A stretch of DNA of 64,000 nt from Eledone cirrhosa (lineage: Eukaryota; Mollusca; Cephalopoda; Octopoda; Eledonidae): NCBI GenBank assembly GCA_964016885.1, contig OZ024743.1:176593074-176657073 (forward strand), given 5' to 3'. Below the pieces are notes generated by a model. The model worked only from the letters and a program-made list of their open reading frames with translations. It was not told the DNA's origin and searched no databases. Shown here one piece after another: positions 11,476 through 21,287 of the stretch (position 1 is the first letter of the stretch; every line of letters begins with the position of its first letter). A program made the translations under genes and the position numbers.

Positions 11476-12056
11476 TTAGAGATGTCCATATACAGACCCG
11501 CCACTATCTAAATCCGTCTCTATTTCGACTCGTCTCTATTTAGACACGTCCGTCCCTACATAGAGCCGTCGCTATTTAGACCCCTCTCTATCTCAGACCC
11601 GTCTCTATTTAGAGCCATCTCTATCTAATACCCGTCTCTATTTAGAGTTATCTCTGTCTAAGACCCGTCTCTATTTAGACTCATCTCTATCTAAGACCCG
11701 TCCCTATTTATACCCGTCTCTATTTAGACTCGTTTCTATCTAAGACTCGTCTCTATTTAGACCCGTCTCTCTTTAGACCCGTCACTATTTAGACCCGTCT
11801 CTATTTAGACTCGTCTCTATCTAAGACCCGTCTCTATCTAAGACCCGTCTCTATCTAAGACCTGTCTCTATCTAAAACCCATCGCTATTTAAACCCGTCT
11901 CTATTTAGACACGTCTCTGTTTAGACACATCCGTCGCTACATTGACCCGTCAGTATTTATTTAGACTCGTCTCTATCTAGACCAGTCCCAGCTTAGATTC
12001 GTCTCTATTTAGACCTGTCGTCTCTCTCTAGACACGTCTCTATTAAAAACCTTCCC
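11476..12056. repeat. Minisatellite of 16/17-bp units
   Basis: About 34 degenerate copies of TCTCTATTTAGACCCG (16 bp) mixed with TCTCTATCTAAGACCCG (17 bp). Units diverge toward both ends. No homogeneous higher-order pattern is visible. Confidence 0.88.
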
Positions 12057-12391
12057 TAATAGATTTGGTCCTACAATGTTCTGTGTTAAAATCTCGTCGT
12101 GTGTACATTATATTCCATCTCTGGAGAGTCGATAAAACGTACTGAATTTGATTCAATCTACCACACTCCTTGCCTACATTTTATGGCTATGAGACAAAAG
12201 AAGAAATCATTACTTTTTCATTAGCAATTAACGGTGTTCTCTATAGAAGTATCTCGCTGGGTAATAAGGTAAATAGTATTAATATACTTGGGTAGATTAT
12301 ATAGACTGTATTCAATTCTCGATAATATATATATATACTCCCACAGATATGTATAGATATATATATGTGTATATATCTATGTATTTGTGTG

Positions 12392-12426
<35 letters not shown>

Positions 12427-12712
12427 ATGGATGTGTCTGTGGTTTACTATAGATTCAAAGAAGGAAAACAATATTTGCGATTAATAAATGTTGTTGTCAT
12501 AGCTGGTTTAGTGGTTGTTGTTGTTTCTTGTTGTTTATATTATTATCGATGTATTCATCTACTCTAATATGACAAATGTCATTGATATTTTTTTAAATAG
12601 CCGTCAAATTTTTACCAATCACGCTAACACAATCCTTGATTATATCCCTTCCATTAATCTTACAAAGTTATTTCTTATCTTCGATAAACACTTCACACAC
12701 ACACACATACAC

Positions 12713-12713
<1 letters not shown>
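12057..12713. other. Non-coding with short microsatellites
   Basis: AT/TG tracts at 12326-12426 and GTTGTT runs at 12490-12535. No credible gene. Confidence 0.55.
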
Positions 12714-12755
<42 letters not shown>

Positions 12756-12782
12756 CTCTCTCTCATTCGCCCTCTCTCGCCC
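12714..12782. repeat. (CT)n microsatellite
   Basis: CTCTCT tract with minor interruptions, preceded by a short AC tract. Confidence 0.92.
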
Positions 12783-13183
12783 TCTCTATGGCCTGTAGAT
12801 GTAAACATTATATCAGTCGTATTCAGCAAACCTTGAGCAAAATTATGAAAGCATTCTAAGCCTTAAGTAAGTTGCTTCAATGCGTGATTTTTTACTTAGT
12901 CGAATAAGTTGGGCATAAATAGTCGAATAAGTTGGGCATATAAAACACTACATACTTTAGTATTCTTCGTTCCTCATCCTCTTTTTTTCTTTCTTCTTCC
13001 TATTCTTCAACTTCTTCGCCTTTTCCTCTTCCTCCCCTCCTTGTTTTCCTGTTCTTTCTTCCTTTTCCTCTTTGTCTTCAGAGAATTGGCAGAACCGTTA
13101 GATCATTGGAGGATATAGTCTATTACGTTCTCAGTTCACATCCGGTTAAAGTCGACTTAGCTGTTCCTCCTTACGGTAACATA
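12783..13183. other. Non-coding, pyrimidine-rich middle
   Basis: AGTCGAATAAGTTGGGCATA occurs twice in tandem (12898-12942). A CTT/CCT-rich segment lies at 12965-13080. No gene seen. Confidence 0.5.
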
Positions 13184-13252
13184 TAGTACCAGTAATATAC
13201 GTTTCTGTCCCCATCTGATTGCTGGCATTGTGCCAAAAGTAGAAACAAAATC
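13184..13252 (+). mobile_element. SINE 3' fragment
   Basis: AGTACCAGTAATATACG, then ATTGCTGGCATTGTGCC and AAAAGTAGAAACAAAATC: the SINE tail without its head. Confidence 0.65.
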
Positions 13253-13280
13253 TAAATATCATTATTATCGTTATTACGAG

Positions 13281-13505
13281 GGTGGTGGATTGGCTGTATC
13301 GGTAGAGGGCCGGACGCCATGCTTTCTAGCATAGAGTTACGTTTCTTTATGATGTGAATTCAAACCCGCCGAGGTTAACTTTGCTTTTCATCCTTACGGG
13401 GTCGATAAAATAAAGTACCAGTCACGCACTGGGTCGATTTAATTGACTTTCCCCTCTCCCAAAATTGATGGCCTTGTGCCTATATAAGACACCATTATTA
13501 TCGTT
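13281..13505 (+). mobile_element. SINE with variant 3' half
   Basis: The standard head (GTGGATTGGCTGTATCGGTA, B box GAATTCAAACCCGCC) joins a different tail (CGATTTAATTGACTTTCCCC, then TTGATGGCCTTGTGCC). The same variant tail is seen in more decayed copies near 18390-18440 and 18500-18780. This suggests at least two SINE subfamilies. Confidence 0.82.
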
Positions 13506-13727
13506 ATTACAGATATTCCTATGAATAATAATAGTTTTATTACCGATATTTTTACCTGAAGGGAAGGAGGACGCTGTTGATGATGTTGATGAAGATGCTG
13601 ACGATAATCATTATCATCAGCATCATGGTCATTATGATAACAACCAACGAGATAAGTAGAAATGCTTTCCAACTGTGTACAGAAATAAATATTAATTAGG
13701 ATGTTTGCTTTTTTACAATGTGAACAC

Positions 13728-14227
<500 letters not shown>

Positions 14228-14270
14228 TATGTAGTATGTATAATTAAAATGGTAAAAATATAGAACCAGA

Positions 14271-14488
14271 AAGAAATAAGAAATAATTGTTTCTACTTTA
14301 GGCACAAGGCCAGCAATTACCCAGTGCATTACTGGTACTTTATTTTATCGACCCTGTAAGGATGAAAGGCAAAGTCAACCTCGGCGGGATTTGAACTCAG
14401 ATCATAAAGGGACGTAACTATGCTGGAAAGCATGGCGTCAGACCCTCTACCGATACTGCCAATCCACCATTAAGAAATAAGAAATAAT
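14271..14488 (-). mobile_element. SINE with 17-bp target-site duplication
   Basis: Minus-strand full-length copy (14288-14471) flanked by AAGAAATAAGAAATAAT at 14271-14287 and 14472-14488. The perfect duplication points to a relatively recent insertion. Confidence 0.92.
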
Positions 14489-14561
14489 GAACATACAACA
14501 CTAAATACAGTGATGTTTAATGAAGACAGCAATAGAACACAGAAATTGATATCAAATTAAA

Positions 14562-14747
14562 TAACTGTTTCTACGTTAGGCACAAGGCCAGCAATTACCC
14601 AGTGTATTACTGGTACTTTATTTTATCGACCCCGTAAGGATGAAAGGCAAAGTTAACCTCGGCGGGATTTGAACTCAGAATAGCAAGGGCCGTAACTCTA
14701 TGCGTCAAAGCATGGCGTCCGACTCTCTACCAATACTGCCAATCCAC
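14562..14747 (-). mobile_element. SINE, full length
   Basis: Minus-strand copy with complete head and tail (TGTTTCTACGTTAGGCAC at its 3' end, GATTTGAACTCAG at the B box), somewhat more diverged than the neighbour at 14.3 kb. Confidence 0.88.
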
Positions 14748-14796
14748 ATCATAATACAGACATATCTGTCACTTCTCTCATGTGCTTTTTTGGTGT

Positions 14797-14853
14797 ATGT
14801 ATATATGTGTATGTGTATATATGAGTGTGATTGTTTGTGTAGGTGTATAGTGA

Positions 14854-14888
<35 letters not shown>

Positions 14889-15034
14889 TGTGTGAGCGTG
14901 ATGGTCTGTATGTGTGTGTGTATAGTGTGTTTTTGTGTGTGTATTCTGTGTATATATAGATATATTCACCTCTCGCTCTCTCTTTGTATGCATATCTATC
15001 AATCAATCTCTCTCTCTCTCTGTTTCTCTGTGTT

Positions 15035-15110
<76 letters not shown>

Positions 15111-15248
15111 TTTACATACATATATATATACATATATTTACATACATATATATATACATATATATATATACATATATTTACATACATATATATATATATA
15201 CATATATATTTACATATATATATATATACTTATATATATATATATACT

Positions 15249-15280
<32 letters not shown>

Positions 15281-15369
15281 CATATACATATATATACATA
15301 TATAAATATACATACATATATATACATGTATATATAAGTATATTTACATACATATATATATGTATTTAT

Positions 15370-15404
<35 letters not shown>
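14797..15404. repeat. Compound microsatellite (TG, AT, CT, TACA types)
   Basis: TATATGTGTATG and TGTGTGTG blocks (14797-14960), CTCTCT (15007-15022), pure AT (15037-15105), then ACATATATATATACATA blocks to 15404. It ends directly at a fold-back element. Confidence 0.93.
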
Positions 15405-15407
<3 letters not shown>

Positions 15408-16506
15408 CGAAAGAATTGTGGTAAGGAACCAGGTGGACCATAACGCACCAAAGTACTCAATACTTAGGGTAGTAGAGTGGGTAATAGGAACGAGTAGGAC
15501 CCCAACGGCTGAGATCAAGCCGTTTCGACGGCTAATTCTGGACTAAATGAACATTTTTATCCTGGTAAATGAATAGCCGAGCTTCTCAGGGGGTAATATT
15601 CCATATATGGTAAAAGTGATTGTCACAAGGATTGGTCAAAATTTGTTGTTGAGACACATAATTCTATCATGGCATTTTGTGGAAGGAAGGGGTAGCTGAA
15701 CTTGCCAGTAGAAGAAAGAGGGAGAGGGAGTGGAGGAAACCCAGTCGTGCGTTGAAAGTGACGACTACAGCAGAATCCCAAGGATAAGAGGTCAAGAGGG
15801 GGAGGGTGGGGGGAGGAAGTCGAAACAACAAGTAGATCTATATGGAGTAAATCTATATAGAATAATAAGAATGTTAAAAATATAAAAAAAACACAATTTC
15901 CGGTTACTATTCCCCTACCACAATCATCAAATCTCTCACTAGACTATAGAAAAGTTTAATAGGTGAGGCGGGATACTAAATACGAGATTGTAGTGAAAGA
16001 ATTTTATGAGTTAGTAGTACTCGGCCTAATCTATCTTACAATGACAGGTCAACAAGTCGGCGGCCAAAATAGTAAAAAAAAAACTAATACGAAATAATAA
16101 TTCAGAGTCCCGAAACTAATACGAAATATTAATTCAGATCCCGAAAATGAATACTAATACGATATATAAGAGTGCCGCTACAATACATAAATTATAATGC
16201 AAACTGCATAAATGCTCGTACGATATATAAGAAAAAATTAAAAAGAAAAATTAATTCAGAATCCCGTCTCCCTCATTCTTCTACTCGCAAGTTCAGCTAC
16301 CCCTTCCTTCCACAAAATGCCATGATAGAATTATGTGTCAACAACAAACTTTTGACCAATCCTTGTGACAATCACTTTTACCATATATGGAACATTACCC
16401 CCTGAGAGGCTCGGCTATTCATTTACCAGGATAAAAATATTCATTTAGTCCAGAATTAACCGTCGAAACGGCTTGATCTCAGCCGTCGGGGTCCTACTCG
16501 TTCCTA
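15405..16506. mobile_element. Fold-back element, about 1.1 kb, 234-bp inverted arms
   Basis: It starts AACGAAAGAATTGTGG against an (AT)n tract. The inverted arms are 15485-15718 and 16273-16506, near-perfect over 234 bp; shared words are TAGGAACGAGTAGGACCCC and AAGCCGTTTCGACGG. The element ends TTCCTA against another AT tract. The centre has short repeats (ACTAATACGAAATA three times near 16082-16170) and no transposase. Its outer segment is shared with the elements at 9.3, 17.8 and 27.0 kb, so this may be the longest family member here. Confidence 0.82.
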
Positions 16507-16709
16507 TATATATATATATTTATATATATATATATATATTATTGCACATTGAAACATTGAAGCAAAAACTTTAATCAATGATGAGTCATCTAAGTGAAAA
16601 TAACAATTTATAAATAAACACATGATTCGATTGATTGTACTATAATAACACTGTTAACACGAAACATATTCAAATATTCTACACATGTAGCATCATTATC
16701 ATTTAGCTG

Positions 16710-16711
<2 letters not shown>

Positions 16712-16760
<49 letters not shown>
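16712..16760. repeat. (AT)n microsatellite
   Basis: AT tract directly adjoining the SINE tail at 16761. A shorter AT tract follows the fold-back element at 16504-16540. Confidence 0.93.
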
Positions 16761-16764
<4 letters not shown>

Positions 16765-16943
16765 GTTTCTTCTTTTGGCACAAGGACAGCAATTACCCTA
16801 GTTTATTACTGGTACTTTATTTTATCGACCCCGTAAGGATGAAAGGCAAAGTTAACCTCAGCAGGATTTGAACTCAGAACATAAAGGGCCATAACTATGC
16901 TGTAAAGAATAGTGTCTGACGCTCTACTGATACTGTCACTCCA
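16761..16943 (-). mobile_element. SINE inserted at an AT tract
   Basis: Minus-strand copy with tail AATTGTTTCTTCTTTTGGCA; the body and B-box region (GGATTTGAACTCAG) are preserved. Moderately diverged. Confidence 0.85.
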
Positions 16944-17835
16944 TAATAATAATAATATTTATACTTATATATACACTATATATAATTATAAACAGGAAAG
17001 GTCAGTAATTCATTACCACCTTATTACCAGTAAGAAAAATAGCTCAATGTAAATACATCAGATGTTTTACAGAGCCGGAATATAAATTAAACCGTTAGAC
17101 AGATCACTCTAGAACAACTCGAACCCTTGATAAGATTGTAATAGGACCAATATACAATCCATAGTTGTAGCTACTAATAAACATTTACTAAAATATAACC
17201 AATGTAATGTAAAGGAAAACCTTAATATTAATACTCACTACACATGCACATTTGAACATTACCGGAACAATTATCACATTGCATCCACTATAAACTTCAT
17301 AGAAACTGCTTTTCATACCCACGCATCTCTGTCTGCTTAATATGCTTTTATACCTGTATTGTATTATGTAATACCTTTGCCATACTGTGATATATATGCT
17401 TAGTACCATTGCTTGTTTCTTACCTGGTTATTCTGTACATGCCTAATACCTCTGCACTCTCTCTATACGTTTGCATATGTACCGCTAATGTCCACGTTTT
17501 GCGAGTAACTTTCTTCTTTAATTTCTCTATAATTGTTGTATTATTCTTTTATAATCTTTGTCGCATCCACTGATACTGACCACATCATCTTCACTCTTTA
17601 AATATGACACTATTAATGACAACACTAACATATACGTATCTTTACGATTGTTCTGTGGAATAGGAGGTTAATTATATGTCTAAACTTTGCTAGTGCTCCG
17701 ATGATATCAAACGAAAGTTTGGAAGAAACGATTGTCAGCAATAAAATGTTTTGAACATAATTTTGATTATTCTGTAATTTATATAAATATATATATATAT
17801 ATTTATCGATAGATATAGACACATAAATATATATA
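16944..17835. other. Non-coding, no gene recognised
   Basis: AT-rich unique-looking sequence with no credible frame. A small AT tract lies at 17784-17802. Confidence 0.55.
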
Positions 17836-18000
17836 GAGAGAGGAAATTTTTCAGGACCCCGACGGTAGAGTTCAAGCCGTATCGACGGCTATTTCTGGAC
17901 TCGGGGTCCTGAAAATGTTACTATTACCCACTCTACTACCCAAAGTATCGAGTACTCTGGCGCGTTATGGTCCACCTGGTTCCTTACCACACTTCCTTCG

Positions 18001-18030
<30 letters not shown>
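17836..18030. mobile_element. Hairpin element of the CCGTTTCGAC family, plus AT tract
   Basis: CAGGACCCCGACGG and TCGGGGTCCTG form imperfect inverted ends around a shortened core. They are followed by the family segment TACTATTACCCACTCTACTA, then GGTTCCTTACCACAC and CTTCGTTA, which joins (AT)n at 18003-18030. Same layout and orientation as the 9.3-kb copy. Confidence 0.68.
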
Positions 18031-18034
<4 letters not shown>

Positions 18035-18112
18035 GTGTGTGTGTGTTGAAGTTTTACTCGCACGTACGCAGCACGCTATATTACGATGAGAGGGGAAACT
18101 CGTTTACATAGC

Positions 18113-18267
18113 CCTCAGTATTTTACTGGTATTTTATTTTAACCTCAAAATGATGAAGGGAAAAGACAAAGTTCACCCCAGCGGGATTTGAACTCAGGTC
18201 GTTGACTGTCAGAACAAATACTATAAAACATTCTCTCATGCGCTCTACTGACGCTGGCAATCCAGCA
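18113..18267 (-). mobile_element. SINE, decayed, 3' end incomplete
   Basis: GTATTTTACTGGTATTTTAT, then GCGGGATTTGAACTCAGGTC and a head ending CTGGCAATCCAGC. First of a run of seven SINE copies. Confidence 0.72.
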
Positions 18268-18282
18268 ATATTAATACTGTAC

Positions 18283-18460
18283 TTATGACATAGGGTAGGC
18301 CCTTTAACGATCTGTGTTCAAATCCTACCGAGGTTAGCTTTGTCTTTCATCCTTAGGGGGTCGACGAAATAAAATACCAGTAATGCACTAAGGTCGATTT
18401 GATCCATTTTTCCCCTCTTCAAAAATTGTTGGCCATGTGCCTAAATCAGAAACTAATATT
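18283..18460 (+). mobile_element. SINE, decayed, variant tail
   Basis: GTGTTCAAATCCTACCGAGG (B box), GGGTCGACGAAATAAAATAC, and the variant tail GGTCGATTTGATCC, then TTGTTGGCCATGTGCC. The head is eroded. Opposite strand to its neighbour. Confidence 0.72.
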
Positions 18461-18499
18461 AATACTATATGATTTGTAATGATTCTTTGTGACATTGGC

Positions 18500-18697
18500 G
18501 CTAGTCATAGCAATTTGGGAGAAAGAGAAAATCGATTATATCGACCCTAGTTATTAACACGTCCATTATTTTATCGAATCCGGTAGGATAAAAGGCAATG
18601 TTGATTTCAGCGAGATATGAACTGAGAACTTAAAGAGCCACGACGAAGTGCCGCAAGTCGTTTTTCCCGAAGTTCTAATGATTCCGCCAATCCGGCC
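18500..18697 (-). mobile_element. SINE, strongly decayed
   Basis: Recognisable from TTATTTTATCGAATCCGGTA, GGATAAAAGGCAATG, GAGATATGAACTGAG and CGCCAATCCGGCC. It carries the variant tail (GAAAATCGATTATATCGACC). Confidence 0.65.
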
Positions 18698-18719
18698 ATA
18701 TTAATAATATTAATAACGA

Positions 18720-18932
18720 TACTTTCTAAAACTGGTCCAAGGTCAGCAATTTTGGAAATGAGGAAAGTCGATTATACCGAGCCCTGTAAATGATTAATAC
18801 TTTATTTTATCGACCTCATAAAAAAAATGAAAGGCAAAGTTGACCTTGGTGGGATTAGAACTGAGAATGTAAAAGCGGCAACACTGTAATGTCATTTGCC
18901 TGACGTTCGAACGGCTCAGCTAATCCACCGCC
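18720..18932 (-). mobile_element. SINE, strongly decayed, variant tail
   Basis: Tail AAGGTCAGCAATTTTGGAA and GTCGATTATACCGAGCC, body TTTATTTTATCGACCTC, and head end GCTAATCCACCGCC. Confidence 0.7.
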
Positions 18933-18940
18933 GTTATGAG

Positions 18941-19050
18941 ACGCCGAGGTTGACTTTGCCTTTCATCCTTACGGGGTCGATAAAATAAAGTACCAATAAT
19001 GCACTGGGGTAATTGCTGGCCTTGTGCCAAAAAGTAGAAACAGTTATGAA
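18941..19050 (+). mobile_element. SINE, 5'-truncated
   Basis: Starts at GCCGAGGTTGACTTTGCC just after the B box and runs to CCAAAAAGTAGAAACAGTT. Much less diverged than its neighbours, so it is a younger insertion in an old cluster. Confidence 0.82.
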
Positions 19051-19059
19051 AATATTATT

Positions 19060-19273
19060 AATGGTTTCTGATTTTAGACTCAACGCCAACAATTTTAAAT
19101 CGACCCCAGTACATTATTGGTGCTTTATTTTATCGACCACCTAAGGATGAAACGCAAAGCTAACCTGAGCGTTATTTGAACTCAGAACGTAAAGACTCAG
19201 AACGTAATGGGACGTAACTTTATGCTGAAAAGTATATTGTGCGATGATCTACCGTTACTCCCAATCCTCTGCC
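19060..19273 (-). mobile_element. SINE, decayed, internal duplication
   Basis: The tail TTTCTGATTTTAGACTCAAC and body TTTATTTTATCGACCACC are recognisable. ACTCAGAACGTAAAG is duplicated at about 19180-19208, a small tandem duplication within the head. Confidence 0.7.
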
Positions 19274-19274
19274 C

Positions 19275-19528
19275 TTTATGAGATTAGTAATAATAGTTTC
19301 TGATTCAAGAACAAAGCCAATAATTTTGGAAGAGATGAAAGTCGATTAAACCTACTCCAATGAGTTACTAGCACTTTATTTCATCGACCTCGTGAGGATG
19401 AAAGGCAAAACTAACCTCACCGAGATTCGAATTCAGAACCTGAAGGGACGTAACTCTGTGCCACAAATCATATTGCCCGATGCTCTACCGATAGTGTCAA
19501 TCCACCGCTCTTTATTAGATTAGTAATA
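19275..19528 (-). mobile_element. SINE with near-perfect target-site duplication
   Basis: Decayed minus-strand copy (about 19293-19510) flanked by TTTATGAGATTAGTAATAA on the left and TTTATTAGATTAGTAATAA on the right. The flanks survive even though the body is old. Confidence 0.75.
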
Positions 19529-19792
19529 AAAATAAGAAGAAAACGTCGATAATGTATGTATTGTATCAGATTATTGAGTGTTATCTATCATCTCTGCTCG
19601 CTTCTGTCATATATAATCATCTCCATCTGATAGTGTTGTTTGAAAGCAGCTTCTTCCTTTCTTTCTCTCTTTCTTGCTTTCTTTCTTTCTCTCTGTCCTT
19701 TTCTATTATATTGTAATATTGTGTAACGTATGTTGTGTTATCTTATCTCCTGTTATGTCATGTGATGTTAAGCTAAATTATGTCGTTAATGA

Positions 19793-20050
19793 AGGTAAGT
19801 GGCTTAGTGGTTAAGGTGTTGGCATCACGGTCGTAGGCGACGTTTCAGGTGTTAACACATTGTCAGTCACAACCGATGAAAGGCTCTCTCTTAATTTGGG
19901 AAGGAACTTATGAGGCACTTTTTAGAAGGATGGCTCTTTCGAGGAGAGACATAAGGTGGAGGCACATTTTGTGGTATGTGATACCTTTAGTCTACTACAT
20001 TAATAAAAGAACTGTAGCTATGCCACTGAGGGTAAATCCATGTTGGAGTA
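19793..20050 (+). mobile_element. tRNA-like head of a second SINE type, decayed
   Basis: GTGGCTTAGTGGTTAAGGTG resembles an A box and ACGTTTCAGGTGTTAACAC a worn B box, as in the tRNA-derived heads at 25.3 and 26.7 kb. Downstream sequence to about 20050 is not recognised. The frame at 19849-20088 lacks family features and is not accepted as a gene. Confidence 0.45.
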
Positions 20051-20059
20051 TATGGCCTT

Positions 20060-20192
20060 CAGTGGTGAAAGTCCTGCCTGAAGGATGAAAAGTAAATTTG
20101 AACTAGGCAGGATTTCAACCCAGAACCATAAAGTGCCCTCTTTAAATGCTACAAAGCTTTTTTTCCTGTCGTTTTAATGATCCTTCCAATTC
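20060..20192 (-). mobile_element. SINE, strongly decayed
   Basis: CTGAAGGATGAAAAGTAAAT, then GGCAGGATTTCAACCCAG and head-side sequence ending CCTTCCAATTCTCCTCC. Tail missing. Confidence 0.55.
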
Positions 20193-20198
20193 TCCTCC

Positions 20199-20405
20199 AT
20201 TAGTAATAATTGTTTCTACTTTTGGCACAAGGCCAAAATAGCCTAGTACATTACTGGTACTTTAACGACCCCATAAGGATGAAAGGCAAAGTTAACCGCG
20301 GCGGGATTTGAACTCAGACCATAAAGGGCCATAATTCTTTCCTGTAAAGCATTGCGTCCGACCCTCTACCGATACTGCCAATCCACTGCCCTATTAGTAA
20401 TAATT
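20199..20405 (-). mobile_element. SINE flanked by ATTAGTAATAATT repeats
   Basis: Minus-strand copy with a small deletion in the TTTATTTTATCGACC region. ATTAGTAATAATT occurs at both ends (20199-20211 and 20393-20405), acting as the target duplication. The right copy also forms the left edge of the next SINE. Confidence 0.8.
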
Positions 20406-20518
20406 GTTTCTACTTTTGGCACAAGGCCAGCAATTATCCCAGTGTATTACTGGTACTTTATTTTATCGACCCCGTAAGGATGAAAGGCAAACTTAACCTC
20501 GGCGGGATTTGAACTCAT
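20402..20518 (-). mobile_element. SINE missing its tRNA-like head
   Basis: Tail and body complete from AATTGTTTCTACTTTTGGCA to GGGATTTGAACTCATAC, where it stops at the B box. Direct head-to-tail neighbour of the previous copy. Confidence 0.8.
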
Positions 20519-20726
20519 ACTGTAATAATGATTTCTAATATAGTTACAAGTTCAGATTTTTTGGTGTGGTGGGGTGGGGGGTCACTTATAAAGTACATGA
20601 CTGGTATTCTATTGTATCAAACTCGTAAGGGTGAAAAGTTGCTGTTGCACGTTTTTATGCAATTTTGCAATTTATTAAATCTAATTTTTAATTATCGTTT
20701 CTACATGCCATTCTCTTATGTATCTG

Positions 20727-20729
<3 letters not shown>

Positions 20730-20803
<74 letters not shown>

Positions 20804-20862
20804 AGTATATATATATATACAAGTATATATACAAGTATATCAAGTATATACATATATATACA
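20730..20862. repeat. (AT)n tract with ACAAGTAT variants
   Basis: About 70 bp pure AT, then TATATACAAGTATATATA-type repeats. It ends at the mariner remnant. Confidence 0.93.
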
Positions 20863-20863
20863 T

Positions 20864-21062
20864 AAGAAGGTTGTTGCTGAAAAGTTCCTGGCTTTAGGTA
20901 AAAGCAAATACAGGAGTTTCAGTTAATTATGATTTTATTCAACATATTCCCCTGTCAGATTCATACACTTATTGCAGCGGTCCTTCAATTTTTCTAAGAC
21001 TTGTAAAAAGAACTCGGAAGGCTGGGCCTCCAACTGGGCCTCTTAAATACCCTTAAAGCCAG
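20864..21062 (-). pseudogene. mariner/Tc1-type transposase C-terminal remnant and TIR
   Basis: Minus-strand reading gives EAQLEAQPSEFFLQVLEKLK, then DRCNKCMNLTGEYVE and a TAA at 20935-20937. The KCxxLxGxYVE ending is typical of the last residues of mariner-type transposases, which cut and paste the element at TA sites. An in-frame stop sits upstream and the catalytic DDE/D core is gone. The terminal-repeat-like end AAGGTTGTTGCTGAAAAGTT (about 20866-20890) abuts TA-rich sequence. The family call rests on this short stretch. Confidence 0.6.
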
Positions 21063-21271
21063 AACCATATCAGCACCCTTTCGTATATACACATATATAT
21101 GTATTTATATGTGTGTGCACGTATATATGTATGCATACACTTGCAAACACGCATGCCCATATAGGTTTATACGAGCATGTGTGTATATTTGCTGTTATTG
21201 CAGACTGTGTACCTCTTTATCAAGATTTATGTTTATCTGTGACACGAAATTTCATTCTTTATTTCATCTTT

Positions 21272-21287
21272 CTTTCTTCCATTTCAG
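21272..21287 (+). promoter_or_regulatory. Splice acceptor of the GPCR exon
   Basis: The pyrimidine-rich stretch TTTCTTTCTTCCATTTCAG ends in AG at 21286-21287. The exon frame opens immediately after it (ACA ATC TGC), and the encoded peptide becomes membrane-like from that point. Upstream sequence is not coding. Confidence 0.8.

Noticed and set aside
14935..15546. Protein-coding gene ending in VVRNQ, DHNAP and EWVIG (also read at 9230-9565)
   Set aside because: Most of the frame is microsatellite, and the shared peptide comes from the shared repeat DNA of the CCGTTTCGAC family, whose other copies break the frame.
19849..20088. 79-codon frame between SINEs
   Set aside because: It overlaps a worn SINE head and has no recognisable domain.
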